Positions 14,482 to 22,319 of a stretch of 28,151 nucleotides of DNA are shown one piece after another. Under the pieces are notes generated by a model. It was not told the DNA's origin. It did not search any database and saw only the letters and a list, made by a program, of their open reading frames with translations. Source of the stretch: CAYVFC01 sp964450715 (GTDB taxonomy: Bacteria; Myxococcota_A; Polyangia; Polyangiales; JAFGIB01); contig CAYVFC010000106.1 in the NCBI GenBank assembly GCA_964450715.1, positions 1 through 28,151 on the forward strand. Reading direction: 5' to 3'. The translations under genes and the position numbers were made by a program. Within the stretch, counting starts at the first letter, position 1. Each line of letters begins with the position of its first letter.

Positions 14482-15921
14482 GTGCAGAGGGTATTGCCCA
14501 GAGCGGTGATTGCGGGTCTGTCCGGCGACAGCGGGAAAACCATGCTGTCGCTGGGCCTGACCGTCGCGCTCCGCTCGCGCGGTCTGCGGGTCGCTCCCTT
14601 CAAGAAGGGGCCCGACTTCATAGACTCGGCGTGGGCGGGCGCGGCAGCCGGAGCTCCGGGCCGCAACCTGGATACCTTCTTGATGGGAGAGGCACCCGTT
14701 CTTGGCTCGGTCGCCCGTGCGGCGGTGCATAGCGACATCGCCGTCATCGAGGGCAACCGCGGCCTGTACGACGGCATGGACGCGGCCGGGACGCACTCCA
14801 CCGCGCGGCTGGCGCGGCTGCTCGGCGCTCCTGTGGTGCTGGTGGTCGAGGCCTACAAGGCCACCCGCACCGTGGCAGCGCTCGTCAAGGGGTGCCAGGC
14901 GCTCGATCCGGACCTCTGGATATCCGGCGTGGTCATCAACCGCGTGGGTACCGCTCGGCAGGAGGCGCTGATCCGGCAGGCCGTGAAGGCGGAGACCGGT
15001 CTGGAGGTGCTCGGCGCCATCCCCCGGCTGCGGGATCGGTTCCCCAGTCGACACCTGGGCCTGGTCACGGCCGTCGAGCACCCGGACGCGCAGGAAACGC
15101 TACAGAATGTGGGCAGGGCGATCGAGAAGCACGTCGATGTCTCAGCCTTCGTCGCCATGGCCGCCCGCGCGCCGGCGCTGCAGGTCGTCGAGCCGGAGCC
15201 GGTCGCGAGCGCGCGAGGCGCAGCCTCGGTCCGCATCGGAGTGCTGCGGGACAGGGCCTTTTCCTTTTACTATCCGGAAAACCTGAGCGAGCTGGAGCGA
15301 TGCGGAGCCGAGCTGGTTTCCATCTCTCCGCTCTCGGACGACGAGCTTCCCGACATCGATCTCCTGTACGCCGGCGGGGGCTTCCCCGAGGTCTACGCCG
15401 AGCAGCTCTCGGCCAACCGGCGGTTGCGGGAGGCGATCGGGGAGCGTATCGCGCAGGGCCTTCCGGTATGGGCCGAGTGCGGCGGGCTCATGTACCTGTC
15501 CGAGAGCCTGAAGGTGAAGGGCTCGGTCCATCCCATGGTGGGCGCGCTGCCGGTGGCGGTCGAGCAGAAGAGCCGGCCGCAGGGCCACGGCTACGTCGAG
15601 GCGGTGGTGGATGGGGCCAATCCGTTTCTCGAGCAGGGCACGGAGCTGCGCGGTCACGAGTTCCATTACTCGCGTATCCTGGACGAGGGCAGGCAGCTGT
15701 CCACGGTCCTGAAGCTGAATCGCGGTACCGGGGTGGGGAGCAAACGGGACGGCATCCTGGCGGGGAATGTGCTAGCTACCTACACCCACGTACACGCCCT
15801 GGGCCTGGCGGAATGGGCTCCTTCTATGGTTCGAGCCGCGAATGGCAGCCATTCGCGGGGCGCTTCGAAGACAAAAAAAACGCAAGAGGCACGCCAACAC
15901 GAAGCGATGAGTGATTGGTGA
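14482..15921 (+). CDS. dsrN: DsrN, siroheme amidase (cobyrinate a,c-diamide synthase family)
   Basis: DsrN is related to CobB/CbiA and is thought to convert siroheme to the siroheme amide used by DsrAB. The N-terminal P-loop domain has GLSGDSGKT (12-20); the C-terminal glutamine amidotransferase domain has the nucleophile in WAECGG (C333) and the catalytic histidine in THVHALG (436-438). The start is GTG with AAGGA 5 bases upstream. The family core ends near residue 450; the last 29 residues are polar and are encoded by DNA that holds a perfect hairpin (15836-15858), an A8 run (15873-15880) and degenerate 14-bp repeats, so this tail looks like non-functional read-through. It follows dsrL by 16 bp; dsrC starts 29 bp after its stop. 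Confidence 0.93.
   Translation: MQRVLPRAVIAGLSGDSGKTMLSLGLTVALRSRGLRVAPFKKGPDFIDSAWAGAAAGAPGRNLDTFLMGEAPVLGSVARAAVHSDIAVIEGNRGLYDGMDAAGTHSTARLARLLGAPVVLVVEAYKATRTVAALVKGCQALDPDLWISGVVINRVGTARQEALIRQAVKAETGLEVLGAIPRLRDRFPSRHLGLVTAVEHPDAQETLQNVGRAIEKHVDVSAFVAMAARAPALQVVEPEPVASARGAASVRIGVLRDRAFSFYYPENLSELERCGAELVSISPLSDDELPDIDLLYAGGGFPEVYAEQLSANRRLREAIGERIAQGLPVWAECGGLMYLSESLKVKGSVHPMVGALPVAVEQKSRPQGHGYVEAVVDGANPFLEQGTELRGHEFHYSRILDEGRQLSTVLKLNRGTGVGSKRDGILAGNVLATYTHVHALGLAEWAPSMVRAANGSHSRGASKTKKTQEARQHEAMSDW
15836..15858 (+). other. Perfect hairpin inside the 3' end of dsrN
   Basis: CCGCGAATGG (15836-15845) and CCATTCGCGG (15849-15858) pair over 10 bp around a CAG loop. An A8 tract follows at 15873-15880. 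There is no T run downstream on the plus strand, so it is not a terminator for dsrN. It could be an RNA processing or stabilising element ahead of dsrC. Confidence 0.6.
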
Positions 15922-15933
15922 TGAGCGATCGGT
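15906..15933. repeat. Degenerate 14-bp tandem repeat upstream of dsrC
   Basis: GATGAGTGATTGGT (15906-15919) is followed directly by GATGAGCGATCGGT (15920-15933), matching at 12 of 14 positions. It spans the dsrN stop codon and ends 6 bp before the dsrC ribosome site. Confidence 0.6.
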
Positions 15934-15950
15934 AAACAAGGAGGAAAGAA

Positions 15951-16268
15951 ATGCCTACGTTTCAAGCTGGTGATCAGACGCTCGAGATTGATGAGGACGG
16001 ATTCATCCAGGATCCCGACAAGTGGAACGAGGAAGTAGCCGCGGCCCTGGCCAAGACCGAGGGCGTCGACGAGCTCACCGAGGCCCACTGGAAGCTGGTG
16101 AACTATCTCAGGGAGTACTACCTGCAGTTCGGCGTGGCTCCCATGATCCGCAAGCTCTGCAAGGACACGGGATTCAAGCTCAACCAGATTTATGAGATGT
16201 TCCCCTCCGGGCCGGCGAAGGGCGCCTGCAAGGTCGCTGGACTGCCCAAGCCGACCGGCTGCGTGTAG
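15951..16268 (+). CDS. dsrC: DsrC, sulfur-carrier protein of dissimilatory sulfite reduction
   Basis: DsrC is the small cytoplasmic protein that enters the DsrAB active-site channel, takes up sulfur as a trisulfide between its two conserved cysteines, and is then reduced by DsrMKJOP. This 105-residue protein ends with the full functional arm: C93 (CysB), ten residues, then the penultimate C104 (CysA), as GACKVAGLPKPTGCV. Both cysteines being present makes it a true DsrC rather than a TusE-type or regulatory relative. AGGAGG lies 7 bases before the ATG, the best ribosome site in the operon, consistent with high expression. In many sulfate reducers dsrC is unlinked to dsrAB; here it is inside the operon. 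Confidence 0.98.
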   Translation: MPTFQAGDQTLEIDEDGFIQDPDKWNEEVAAALAKTEGVDELTEAHWKLVNYLREYYLQFGVAPMIRKLCKDTGFKLNQIYEMFPSGPAKGACKVAGLPKPTGCV

Positions 16269-16446
16269 AAGAAGGAAACCAGACGCTTAGCTTCGCATGA
16301 CCGAGGGTCGTGCGCGTTGCCCCTTCGGCGAACCGTCGTTCCCGAAGAGGGCTCGTCGTACTCGCAAGGCGGTATCGTCCGGGAGACGGCTCTGTCGCCT
16401 CGGGACGATGACCGCGTTGTGATCACACCAGGAGTACTACCGAAGA
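16269..16446 (+). other. Structured 178-bp gap after dsrC
   Basis: Two inverted repeats are visible: CTTCGG/CCGAAG (16323-16328 and 16342-16347) and ATCGTCC/GGACGAT (16374-16380 and 16403-16409, with a few further inner pairs). No T run follows either. They may be the 3' end of a separate dsrC message. I see no clear promoter for the next gene. Confidence 0.4.
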
Positions 16447-16995
16447 ATGGGTAAGTTGAGAGCAGCTTTGCTCGCGCGCAAGGCCGCCATCGTGGACGGT
16501 TGGTTCGACGAGGCGTTGTCGAGCTACGCCCCGGAGGCGACTCTCTTCTTCAAGCGGGAACGAAACCAGTTCGCCAATCCGGTGGGCAACGGTCTACGAA
16601 CCGGGATCGAGGCCATTTTCGGCTCCCTGGTCGAGGAGATGGATGCCGAGCTCATCTGCCGTCACCTGGAGGAGATCATCAAGGTCCGGGCCATCCAGGA
16701 TCTGGAACCCTCCCGCGCGGTCGCGTTCGTTTTCGGATTGAAGCGGGTGGTTCGCCGGCAGCTGAAAGAAGAGCTTCGTCAGGCCGACGCGGCGGCCGAG
16801 CTCGAAGGTTTCGAAGCCCGCGTAGACCAGACGGCGCTCTTCGCTTTCGATATATACGCTCGCTGTAGAGAGCAGTTCGCCGAGCTGAGAGTAAACGAGA
16901 TAAAACGTAACGTCTTTAGCGTCATGGAAAGAATACGCCGAGGGGAGATCCTTTCCGGATCCCCCGACGGCGAAAAAGAACAGGTTGCGAAGTAG
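16447..16995 (+). CDS. RsbRD N-terminal-domain-like protein upstream of dsrMKJOP
   Basis: This 182-residue all-helical soluble protein resembles the RsbRD_N-type sensor domain: it begins ALLARKAAIVDGWFDEAL, has FANPVGNGLRTGIEAIFGSL (41-60) in the position typical of that domain, and DLEPSRAVAFVFGLKRVVRR (86-105). It has no STAS, kinase or DNA-binding domain, so it is a stand-alone sensor-like domain. The C-terminal 25 residues are charged (IRRGEIL...EKEQVAK). An AGGAG lies 12 bases before the ATG, longer than usual. It starts 178 bp after dsrC and ends 24 bp before dsrM, so it should be co-transcribed with dsrMKJOP. My recollection is that similar genes flank dsrMKJOP in other sulfate reducers; the function is unknown to me and a regulatory or assembly role is inference. 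Confidence 0.75.
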   Translation: MGKLRAALLARKAAIVDGWFDEALSSYAPEATLFFKRERNQFANPVGNGLRTGIEAIFGSLVEEMDAELICRHLEEIIKVRAIQDLEPSRAVAFVFGLKRVVRRQLKEELRQADAAAELEGFEARVDQTALFAFDIYARCREQFAELRVNEIKRNVFSVMERIRRGEILSGSPDGEKEQVAK

Positions 16996-17019
16996 CAGCT
17001 TACAGTGAGGTGGTGTCTG

Positions 17020-18003
17020 ATGAACGCCTTGATATCCCTGGTGGTGGTTGCCGCCCTGTTCCTGGTGGGGTACCTCGGAGCGGGTACTTCCCTTTTCGGG
17101 ATGATCATTCCCTATGCCGCCCTGGTCATCTTCCTGGGTGGCCTGGTCTACCGGGTGGTGAAATGGGCGCAGTCGCCGGTTCCCTTCCGGATCCCGACCA
17201 CCTGCGGCCAGCAGAAGTCGCTCCCCTGGATTAAAGCAAACGGTATCGAGAATCCCAGTACCGGCGCCGGTGTGCTGATACGGATGGCCCTGGAAGTGCT
17301 CTGCTTCCGCTCGCTATTCCGCAACACCAGGACCGAGCTAAGCGACGGCCCGCGGCTCCGCTATGGGTCGAGCCAGTGGCTGTGGCTGGGCGCCATCGTC
17401 TTCCACTACTCGTTTCTCGTTATTCTCATCCGGCACGTGCGCATGTTCACCGAGCCGGTTCCCTCCTTCGTCTATCTGTTGCACAGCCTCGACGGCTTTT
17501 TCCAGATCGGCGTGCCCGTCTTCTACCTCACCTCCTTCGGCCTGTTGGCGGCGCTCGGTTACCTGCTGCTGAGACGGCTGATGTCTCCACAGCTCAGGTA
17601 CATTTCGCTACTGAACGACTACTTTCCCCTGTTTCTGCTGATCGGCATCGGGTTGAGCGGGTTCTGGATGCGGTACGTGATGAAGACCGACGTTTCCGGG
17701 GTCAAGGATCTGGCCATGGGCCTGGTCAACTTCAGCCCGGTATTCCCGGAAACGGTGGAACCGCTCTTCTACGGACACTTCTTCCTGGTTTGCGTGCTGT
17801 TCGCCTACTTTCCCTTCAGCAAGCTGACGCACATGGCGGGCGTCTTTCTCAGCCCGACCCGGAACCTGGCGAACAACAACCGCATGGTCAGGCATATCAA
17901 TCCCTGGAACGCCCCGGTACATATCCACACCTACGAGGAGTACGAGGATGATTTCAGGGAGAAGATGAAGACCGCTGGACTCCCGCTGGATAAGGAAGAA
18001 TAG
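17020..18003 (+). CDS. dsrM: DsrM, membrane diheme cytochrome b of DsrMKJOP
   Basis: DsrM is the NarI-like membrane subunit that oxidises menaquinol and passes electrons to DsrK. The 327-residue protein has about six hydrophobic segments (the first two at about 3-23 and 25-45, the rest after residue 120) and histidines in membrane context suited to heme b (FHYSF, RHVRM, LLHSLD, YGHFF, KLTHMAG). The C-terminus is cytoplasmic and charged. The ATG at 17020 is preferred over the GTG at 17005 because GAGG lies 9 bases before it, while the GTG has no ribosome site. It ends 2 bp before dsrK; such tight spacing implies coupled translation. Confidence 0.95.
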   Translation: MNALISLVVVAALFLVGYLGAGTSLFGMIIPYAALVIFLGGLVYRVVKWAQSPVPFRIPTTCGQQKSLPWIKANGIENPSTGAGVLIRMALEVLCFRSLFRNTRTELSDGPRLRYGSSQWLWLGAIVFHYSFLVILIRHVRMFTEPVPSFVYLLHSLDGFFQIGVPVFYLTSFGLLAALGYLLLRRLMSPQLRYISLLNDYFPLFLLIGIGLSGFWMRYVMKTDVSGVKDLAMGLVNFSPVFPETVEPLFYGHFFLVCVLFAYFPFSKLTHMAGVFLSPTRNLANNNRMVRHINPWNAPVHIHTYEEYEDDFREKMKTAGLPLDKEE

Positions 18004-18005
18004 AC

Positions 18006-19670
18006 ATGGCAGAGCCCTCCTTTGATACGATCGAATATTACGACAAGGATAAGCTATCCAAGATAGACTACCGTCCGCCGGCCAAGGGGTGGATGGACAC
18101 CCCGGTGGACTTCCGGCCCGGCTCCTGGATCTACCCCGGCAAGGCCAAGCACCTGCAGTACCTGGAGCTTCCCAACCCCAGGGAGTGGGTGGTCACCGAA
18201 GACGACTGGAAGTTGCAGGACAACTGGAAGGAGATCGTCCTCAAGGGCATGGCCGAGCGTTTAGCCAAGTATCGCTCTTTCAAGCTCTTCATGGACATCT
18301 GTGTGCGCTGCGGCGCCTGCGCCGACAAGTGTCACTTCTTCATCGGCGGCGGCGATCCCAAGAACATGCCGGTGCTGCGGGCCGAGCTGCTGCGCTCGAT
18401 CTACCGCCACGATTTCACGGCCATGGGCAAGATCCTGGGAAAGATCGCCGGGGCTCGGCCGCTCACCATCGCCGTGATCAAGGAGTGGTTCTACTACTTC
18501 TTCCAGTGCACGGAGTGCCGGCGCTGCTCGGTCTTCTGTCCCTACGGAATCGACACCGCCGAGATCACCATGATGGGCCGGGAGCTTCTGGGTCTGCTCG
18601 GTATCTACGTGAACTGGATCATCGAGCCGGCGGCCAACTGCTTCCGCACCGGAAACCACCTGGGGATTCAGCCGCACGGGTTAAAGGACACGCTGGAGTT
18701 CTTCGCCGACGACATCGAGGAAGCTACCGGGGTAAAAGTCAAGATCCCCATGAACAAGAAGGGGGCGGAGATACTCTTCGTCACCCCGTCGGGCGATTTC
18801 CTGGCCGATCCGGGAACCTTCACCTGCATGGGCTACATGGTCCTCTTCAACGAGCTGGACCTGGACTACACCTGGAGCACCTACGCCTCGGAGGGCGGCA
18901 ACTTCGGCCTGTTCACCTCGGCCGAGATGATCAAGCGGCTGAACGCCAAGATCTACGCCGAGGCCAAGCGGCTGGGGGTCAAGTGGATCATGGGCGGCGA
19001 GTGCGGCCACATGTGGCGGGTGCTCAACCAGTACATGGACACCATGAACGGTCCGGCCGATTTCCTCGAGGTGCCCAAGAGCCCCATCACGGGAACGGTC
19101 TTCGACAACGCCAAGTCGACCAAGATGATCCACATCATGGAGTTCACCGCCGACCTGATCCGGAACAAGAAGTTGAAGCTCGATCCGAGCCGCAACGACC
19201 ACATCAGCGTGACCTTCCATGACTCCTGCAACCCGGCGCGGGCCATGGGCATCTTCGAAGAGCCGCGCTACGTGCTCAAGAACGTCTGCAACAACTTCTA
19301 CGAGATGCCCGAGAATACCGTCCGCGAGCAGACCTTCTGCTGCGGCGGCGGAGCCGGCCTGGGCACGGACGAGAACATGGAGATGCGGCTGCGCGGCGGG
19401 CTTCCGCGCGGCAACGCCGTCAAGTACGTGCACGAGAAGTACGGGGTCAACGAGCTGGCGGCCATGTGCGCCATCGACCGGGCGACCTTGACCACGGTCT
19501 GCGAGTACTGGGCTCCCCAGGTCAGGGTGACCGGGATTCACGAGCTGGTCGCCAACGCCATGATACTGCAGGGCGAGGGCGAGCGGACGCAAAACCTGCG
19601 ACTGGAAGAGATTCCCAAGGCGAAGTCGGCCGCGGAAGCGGAAAAGGATGGAGGCGGCAGCGATGTATGA
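18006..19670 (+). CDS. dsrK: DsrK, HdrD-like catalytic iron-sulfur subunit
   Basis: DsrK is the cytoplasmic subunit of DsrMKJOP that reduces the DsrC trisulfide, by analogy with heterodisulfide reductase HdrD. In 554 residues it has two ferredoxin clusters (C99/102/105/109 and C168/171/174/178). The cysteines for the special catalytic [4Fe-4S] site are C333 (GGECGH), C408 (HDSCNP) and the pair C445-C446 (FCCGGGAG). A hydrophobic-poor N-terminus fits a soluble protein held to DsrM. It follows dsrM by 2 bp, and its 3' end overlaps the start of dsrJ. The C-terminal 25 residues are polar and low in complexity. Confidence 0.96.
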   Translation: MAEPSFDTIEYYDKDKLSKIDYRPPAKGWMDTPVDFRPGSWIYPGKAKHLQYLELPNPREWVVTEDDWKLQDNWKEIVLKGMAERLAKYRSFKLFMDICVRCGACADKCHFFIGGGDPKNMPVLRAELLRSIYRHDFTAMGKILGKIAGARPLTIAVIKEWFYYFFQCTECRRCSVFCPYGIDTAEITMMGRELLGLLGIYVNWIIEPAANCFRTGNHLGIQPHGLKDTLEFFADDIEEATGVKVKIPMNKKGAEILFVTPSGDFLADPGTFTCMGYMVLFNELDLDYTWSTYASEGGNFGLFTSAEMIKRLNAKIYAEAKRLGVKWIMGGECGHMWRVLNQYMDTMNGPADFLEVPKSPITGTVFDNAKSTKMIHIMEFTADLIRNKKLKLDPSRNDHISVTFHDSCNPARAMGIFEEPRYVLKNVCNNFYEMPENTVREQTFCCGGGAGLGTDENMEMRLRGGLPRGNAVKYVHEKYGVNELAAMCAIDRATLTTVCEYWAPQVRVTGIHELVANAMILQGEGERTQNLRLEEIPKAKSAAEAEKDGGGSDV

Positions 19671-20052
19671 CGGCGGAAAGATCGTCACGGGTCTGGTCGT
19701 TTTTATTCTGATAGCGACCTTTCCCTTCTGGTATTCGCAAGCGGCAGGAGAGCTCGGGGAGCGTCTGAAGCCCGAGCTGCCCGCCGACAAGACCCAGTGC
19801 GTGGAGAATAAAGAGTACATGCTCGCCGCGCACATGACGCTGCTCAACCAGTGGCGCGACGATTTCGTGCGCGAGGGTCAGATCAAGTACACCTCGGTCG
19901 CCCACGGAGAGCAGTACGAGGCCAGCCTCACCAACACCTGCCTCGACTGCCACTCGGACAGGGAGAAGTTCTGCGATCGGTGTCACACCTACGCGGACGT
20001 CGATCCCTACTGCTGGGACTGCCACATCGACAACAAGGGTAACGAGCCATGA
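19663..20052 (+). CDS. dsrJ: DsrJ, triheme cytochrome c of DsrMKJOP
   Basis: DsrJ is the periplasmic triheme cytochrome c of the complex. From the chosen ATG (129 aa) an uncleaved N-terminal membrane anchor spans about residues 7-24, followed by three CxxCH heme sites: C93-H97, C104-H108 and C117-H121. C46 (KTQCVENKEYM) is in the place of the conserved cysteine that ligands one heme in characterised DsrJ. The ATG at 19663 is preferred over one 15 bases earlier (19648) because GGAGG lies 8 bases upstream. It overlaps dsrK by 8 bp and dsrO by 4 bp. The presence of dsrJ, O and P places the organism among those with the full complex, unlike Gram-positive sulfate reducers that keep only dsrMK. Confidence 0.95.
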   Translation: MYDGGKIVTGLVVFILIATFPFWYSQAAGELGERLKPELPADKTQCVENKEYMLAAHMTLLNQWRDDFVREGQIKYTSVAHGEQYEASLTNTCLDCHSDREKFCDRCHTYADVDPYCWDCHIDNKGNEP

Positions 20053-20834
20053 ACGAGAGCAGAAGGCGTTTCTTGACCAGGGCGGGGCTGACGGCACTTG
20101 GGTTCGGTGCCCTGCCCGTCTTTCGCTCCACGGCCGTCGCTTCGGGCGGCGCCAAGCCCGCGTACGAGCTGGGGCAGAAGCAGTGGGGGATGGTGATCGA
20201 CATCCGCATGTGCCAGCGGCCGGGCGTGATGGAGGCCGCCGTGGCTGCCTGCCACGGGCAGCACAACGTGCCGGATATCGACGACCCCCAGCGAGAGGTG
20301 AAGTGGCTCTGGACGGAGAAGTTCGAGAAGGTCTTCTCCGACCAGGTACACCAGTATACGCAAGAAGCGGTCAAGGAGCTCCCCACCCTGGTGCTCTGCA
20401 ACCACTGCGAGAATCCCTCTTGCGTCAAGGTCTGCCCGACCAAGGCCACCTGGAAGCGGGAATCGGACGGGATCGTGATGATGGACATGCACCGCTGCAT
20501 CGGCTGCCGTTACTGCATCGCCGCCTGTCCCTACGGCGCCCGTAGCTTCAACTGGCAGGATCCCCGGCCTCACATCGCGCAGATCTATGCCGGGTATCCG
20601 ACGCGGACCAAGGGCGTGGTGGAGAAATGTAACTTCTGCGCCGAGAGGCTGCGGAAGGGTAAGCAGCCGGCCTGCGTCGAGGCGGCCAGCAAGGTGCCGG
20701 GAGGCCAGTACGCGTTGGTGTTCGGGGATCTCAGCGATTCCAGCGCGGTGATCAACGAGATCCTGAGGCGAAAGCATACCATTCGACGAAGGCCGGGCCT
20801 AGGCACCATGCCGAACGTCTTTTACGTGATCTGA
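20049..20834 (+). CDS. dsrO: DsrO, periplasmic Tat-exported ferredoxin subunit
   Basis: DsrO is the periplasmic iron-sulfur subunit that pairs with DsrP. The 261-residue protein opens with a twin-arginine signal (SRRRFLTRAGLTALGFGALP) and a cleavage-like region near residue 31. Cysteine groups are C117/120/125/129, C150/153/156/160 and C194/197/209. At the first expected ferredoxin loop only C55 and C68 are present (MCQRPGVMEAAVAACHGQHNVP region), so a cluster may be lost or differently ligated there. The ATG overlaps the dsrJ stop (ATGA). DsrP starts 7 bp downstream. Confidence 0.95.
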   Translation: MNESRRRFLTRAGLTALGFGALPVFRSTAVASGGAKPAYELGQKQWGMVIDIRMCQRPGVMEAAVAACHGQHNVPDIDDPQREVKWLWTEKFEKVFSDQVHQYTQEAVKELPTLVLCNHCENPSCVKVCPTKATWKRESDGIVMMDMHRCIGCRYCIAACPYGARSFNWQDPRPHIAQIYAGYPTRTKGVVEKCNFCAERLRKGKQPACVEAASKVPGGQYALVFGDLSDSSAVINEILRRKHTIRRRPGLGTMPNVFYVI

Positions 20835-20841
20835 GGGAGCC

Positions 20842-22002
20842 ATGCTGGAGAAAGCGTTTAGCGGCGGCAAGAATTACTGGACCCTGGTGGTGTTCTGGCT
20901 GGTCATCATCGCGGCAGGCGTGGGCGCCTACCTGGTTCAATTCATGGAAGGCCTGCACATCACCGGGATGAGCCGGGACGTGCCCTGGGGCTTCTACATC
21001 TCGCAGTTTACCTTCCTGGTCGGCGTGGCGGCCTCGGCCGTGATGGTGGTGCTGCCCTACTACCTGCACCACTACAAGGCCTTCCAGAAGATGGTCATCC
21101 TGGGCGAGTTTTTGGCCGTCTCGGCCGTACTCATGTGCATGCTCTTCATCTTCGTGGACATGGGGCAGCCCACCCGGGTGGTGAACGTTATGCTGCACCC
21201 CACGCCCAACTCCCCCATGTTCTGGGACATGACCGTGCTGTTCGGTTACCTGGGGCTGAACCTGTTGATCGGCCTGATCACCTTCGAGGCCGAGCGCAAG
21301 GACGTGCCTCCGCCTACGTGGATCAAGCCCATTATCTATCTCTCCATCCCCTGGGCCGTCAGCATCCACACCGTCACCGCTTTCCTCTACTCCGGCCTGG
21401 AAGCCCGCACTTTCTGGATGACGGCCATCCTGGCGCCGCGCTTTTTGGCCTCGGCGTTCGCCTCGGGCCCGAGCCTGCTCATCCTGCTGGCGCTCATCCT
21501 GCGCAAGTTCACCAAGTTTGACGCGGGCGACGAGGCCATCGGCAAACTGGCGACCATCGTCACCTATGCCCTGACCATCAACGTCTTTTTCGTGGGCGTC
21601 GAGCTGTTCACCGGCCTGTACAGCAACATCCCCCACCACACCCAGCACTTCCAGTACCTGTTTTTGGGGCTGCACGGCCACGACGCGCTGGTGCCCTGGA
21701 TCTGGACCTCGCAGTTTCTGATCGTGGGTGCGCTCTTTCTGATGCTCTTCCCTGGGGTACGAAAGAACACCGGTATCCTGGCGCCGCTGTGCGTGGCCAT
21801 CATCGCCGGTATCTGGATCGAGAAGGGCATGGGCCTGGTGGTCACCGGCTTCATCCCCTCGCCGCTGGAGAACATCACCGAGTACGCGCCGACCGGGCTG
21901 GAACTGACCGTGGCCTTGGGCGTTTACGCCATCGGCTTTTTCGTGCTGACCGTCCTCTACAAGATCGTGATCAGCGTCCGCGAAGCGGCACAGCAGGGGT
22001 AA
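20842..22002 (+). CDS. dsrP: DsrP, NrfD-family membrane subunit
   Basis: DsrP is the second quinone-reactive membrane subunit of DsrMKJOP and belongs to the NrfD/PsrC family. The 386-residue protein has about ten hydrophobic segments; early ones include TLVVFWLVIIAAGVGAYLV (14-32) and QFTFLVGVAASAVMVVLPYY. The family feature DVPWGFYISQFTFLVG (46-61) follows the first helix, and there are no heme or iron-sulfur ligands, as expected. GAGGGA lies 3 bases before the ATG. It is the last gene of the dsr operon; the 3' end is followed by GC-rich hairpin repeats rather than a standard terminator. Confidence 0.95.
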   Translation: MLEKAFSGGKNYWTLVVFWLVIIAAGVGAYLVQFMEGLHITGMSRDVPWGFYISQFTFLVGVAASAVMVVLPYYLHHYKAFQKMVILGEFLAVSAVLMCMLFIFVDMGQPTRVVNVMLHPTPNSPMFWDMTVLFGYLGLNLLIGLITFEAERKDVPPPTWIKPIIYLSIPWAVSIHTVTAFLYSGLEARTFWMTAILAPRFLASAFASGPSLLILLALILRKFTKFDAGDEAIGKLATIVTYALTINVFFVGVELFTGLYSNIPHHTQHFQYLFLGLHGHDALVPWIWTSQFLIVGALFLMLFPGVRKNTGILAPLCVAIIAGIWIEKGMGLVVTGFIPSPLENITEYAPTGLELTVALGVYAIGFFVLTVLYKIVISVREAAQQG

Positions 22003-22031
22003 AGATGGAAGGGGGCGAGCCCGAACGGGAG

Positions 22032-22171
22032 GGGGCAAGCCCCTCCCCTTACGGGGGATTCGCCTCATCGACCTGTAGGGGCGGGCCTCGCGCCCGCCCG
22101 GAAGGGGCAAGCCCCTCCCCTACGGGGGATTCGCTTCATCGACCTGTAGGGGCGGGCCTTGCGCCCGCCCG
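22032..22171. repeat. Two tandem copies of a 72-bp GC-rich hairpin repeat
   Basis: Copy 1 (22032-22100) and copy 2 (22104-22171) are nearly identical: one T is missing in copy 2 and two bases differ. Each starts GGGGCAAGCCCC and ends with the stem GGGCGGGC...GCCCGCCC around a 5-nt loop; GGGGGATTCG and CATCGACCTGTAGGGG lie between. A partial unit (GGGGGCGAGCCCGAACGGG) precedes copy 1. The 317-bp gap (22003-22319) after dsrP otherwise shows no gene. The stems could stop transcription from the dsr operon or stabilise its 3' end. Similar GGGGCGGGCxxxxxGCCCGCCC palindromes are common dispersed repeats in environmental genomes. Confidence 0.8.
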
Positions 22172-22319
22172 TCGCTTGTCGTCGCTCTCCGCACGATAAC
22201 GTTCTTTTCGAGCGTACTTGAGGTTATTCTTATCGCGCTGGGTAAGACGGTAAAAAGCCCCGGATGTTGTTCGTTAGTAACAGCCGCGCGAGGTAGCATC
22301 CGTCGATAGGGCATTTAAA

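Noticed and set aside
12789..14801. 670-codon minus-strand open frame opposite dsrL and dsrN
   Set aside because: It is fully antisense to two well-supported genes and has no recognisable domain; long antisense frames are common in such GC-rich DNA.
20752..22110. 452-codon minus-strand open frame opposite dsrP
   Set aside because: It is antisense to dsrP, with a composition (His, Gln, Asp, Gly) typical of a reversed membrane-protein gene; it starts inside the hairpin repeats.
22032..22171. CRISPR array
   Set aside because: There are only two units, near-identical over their entire length, with no variable spacers of regular size; they are hairpin repeats.
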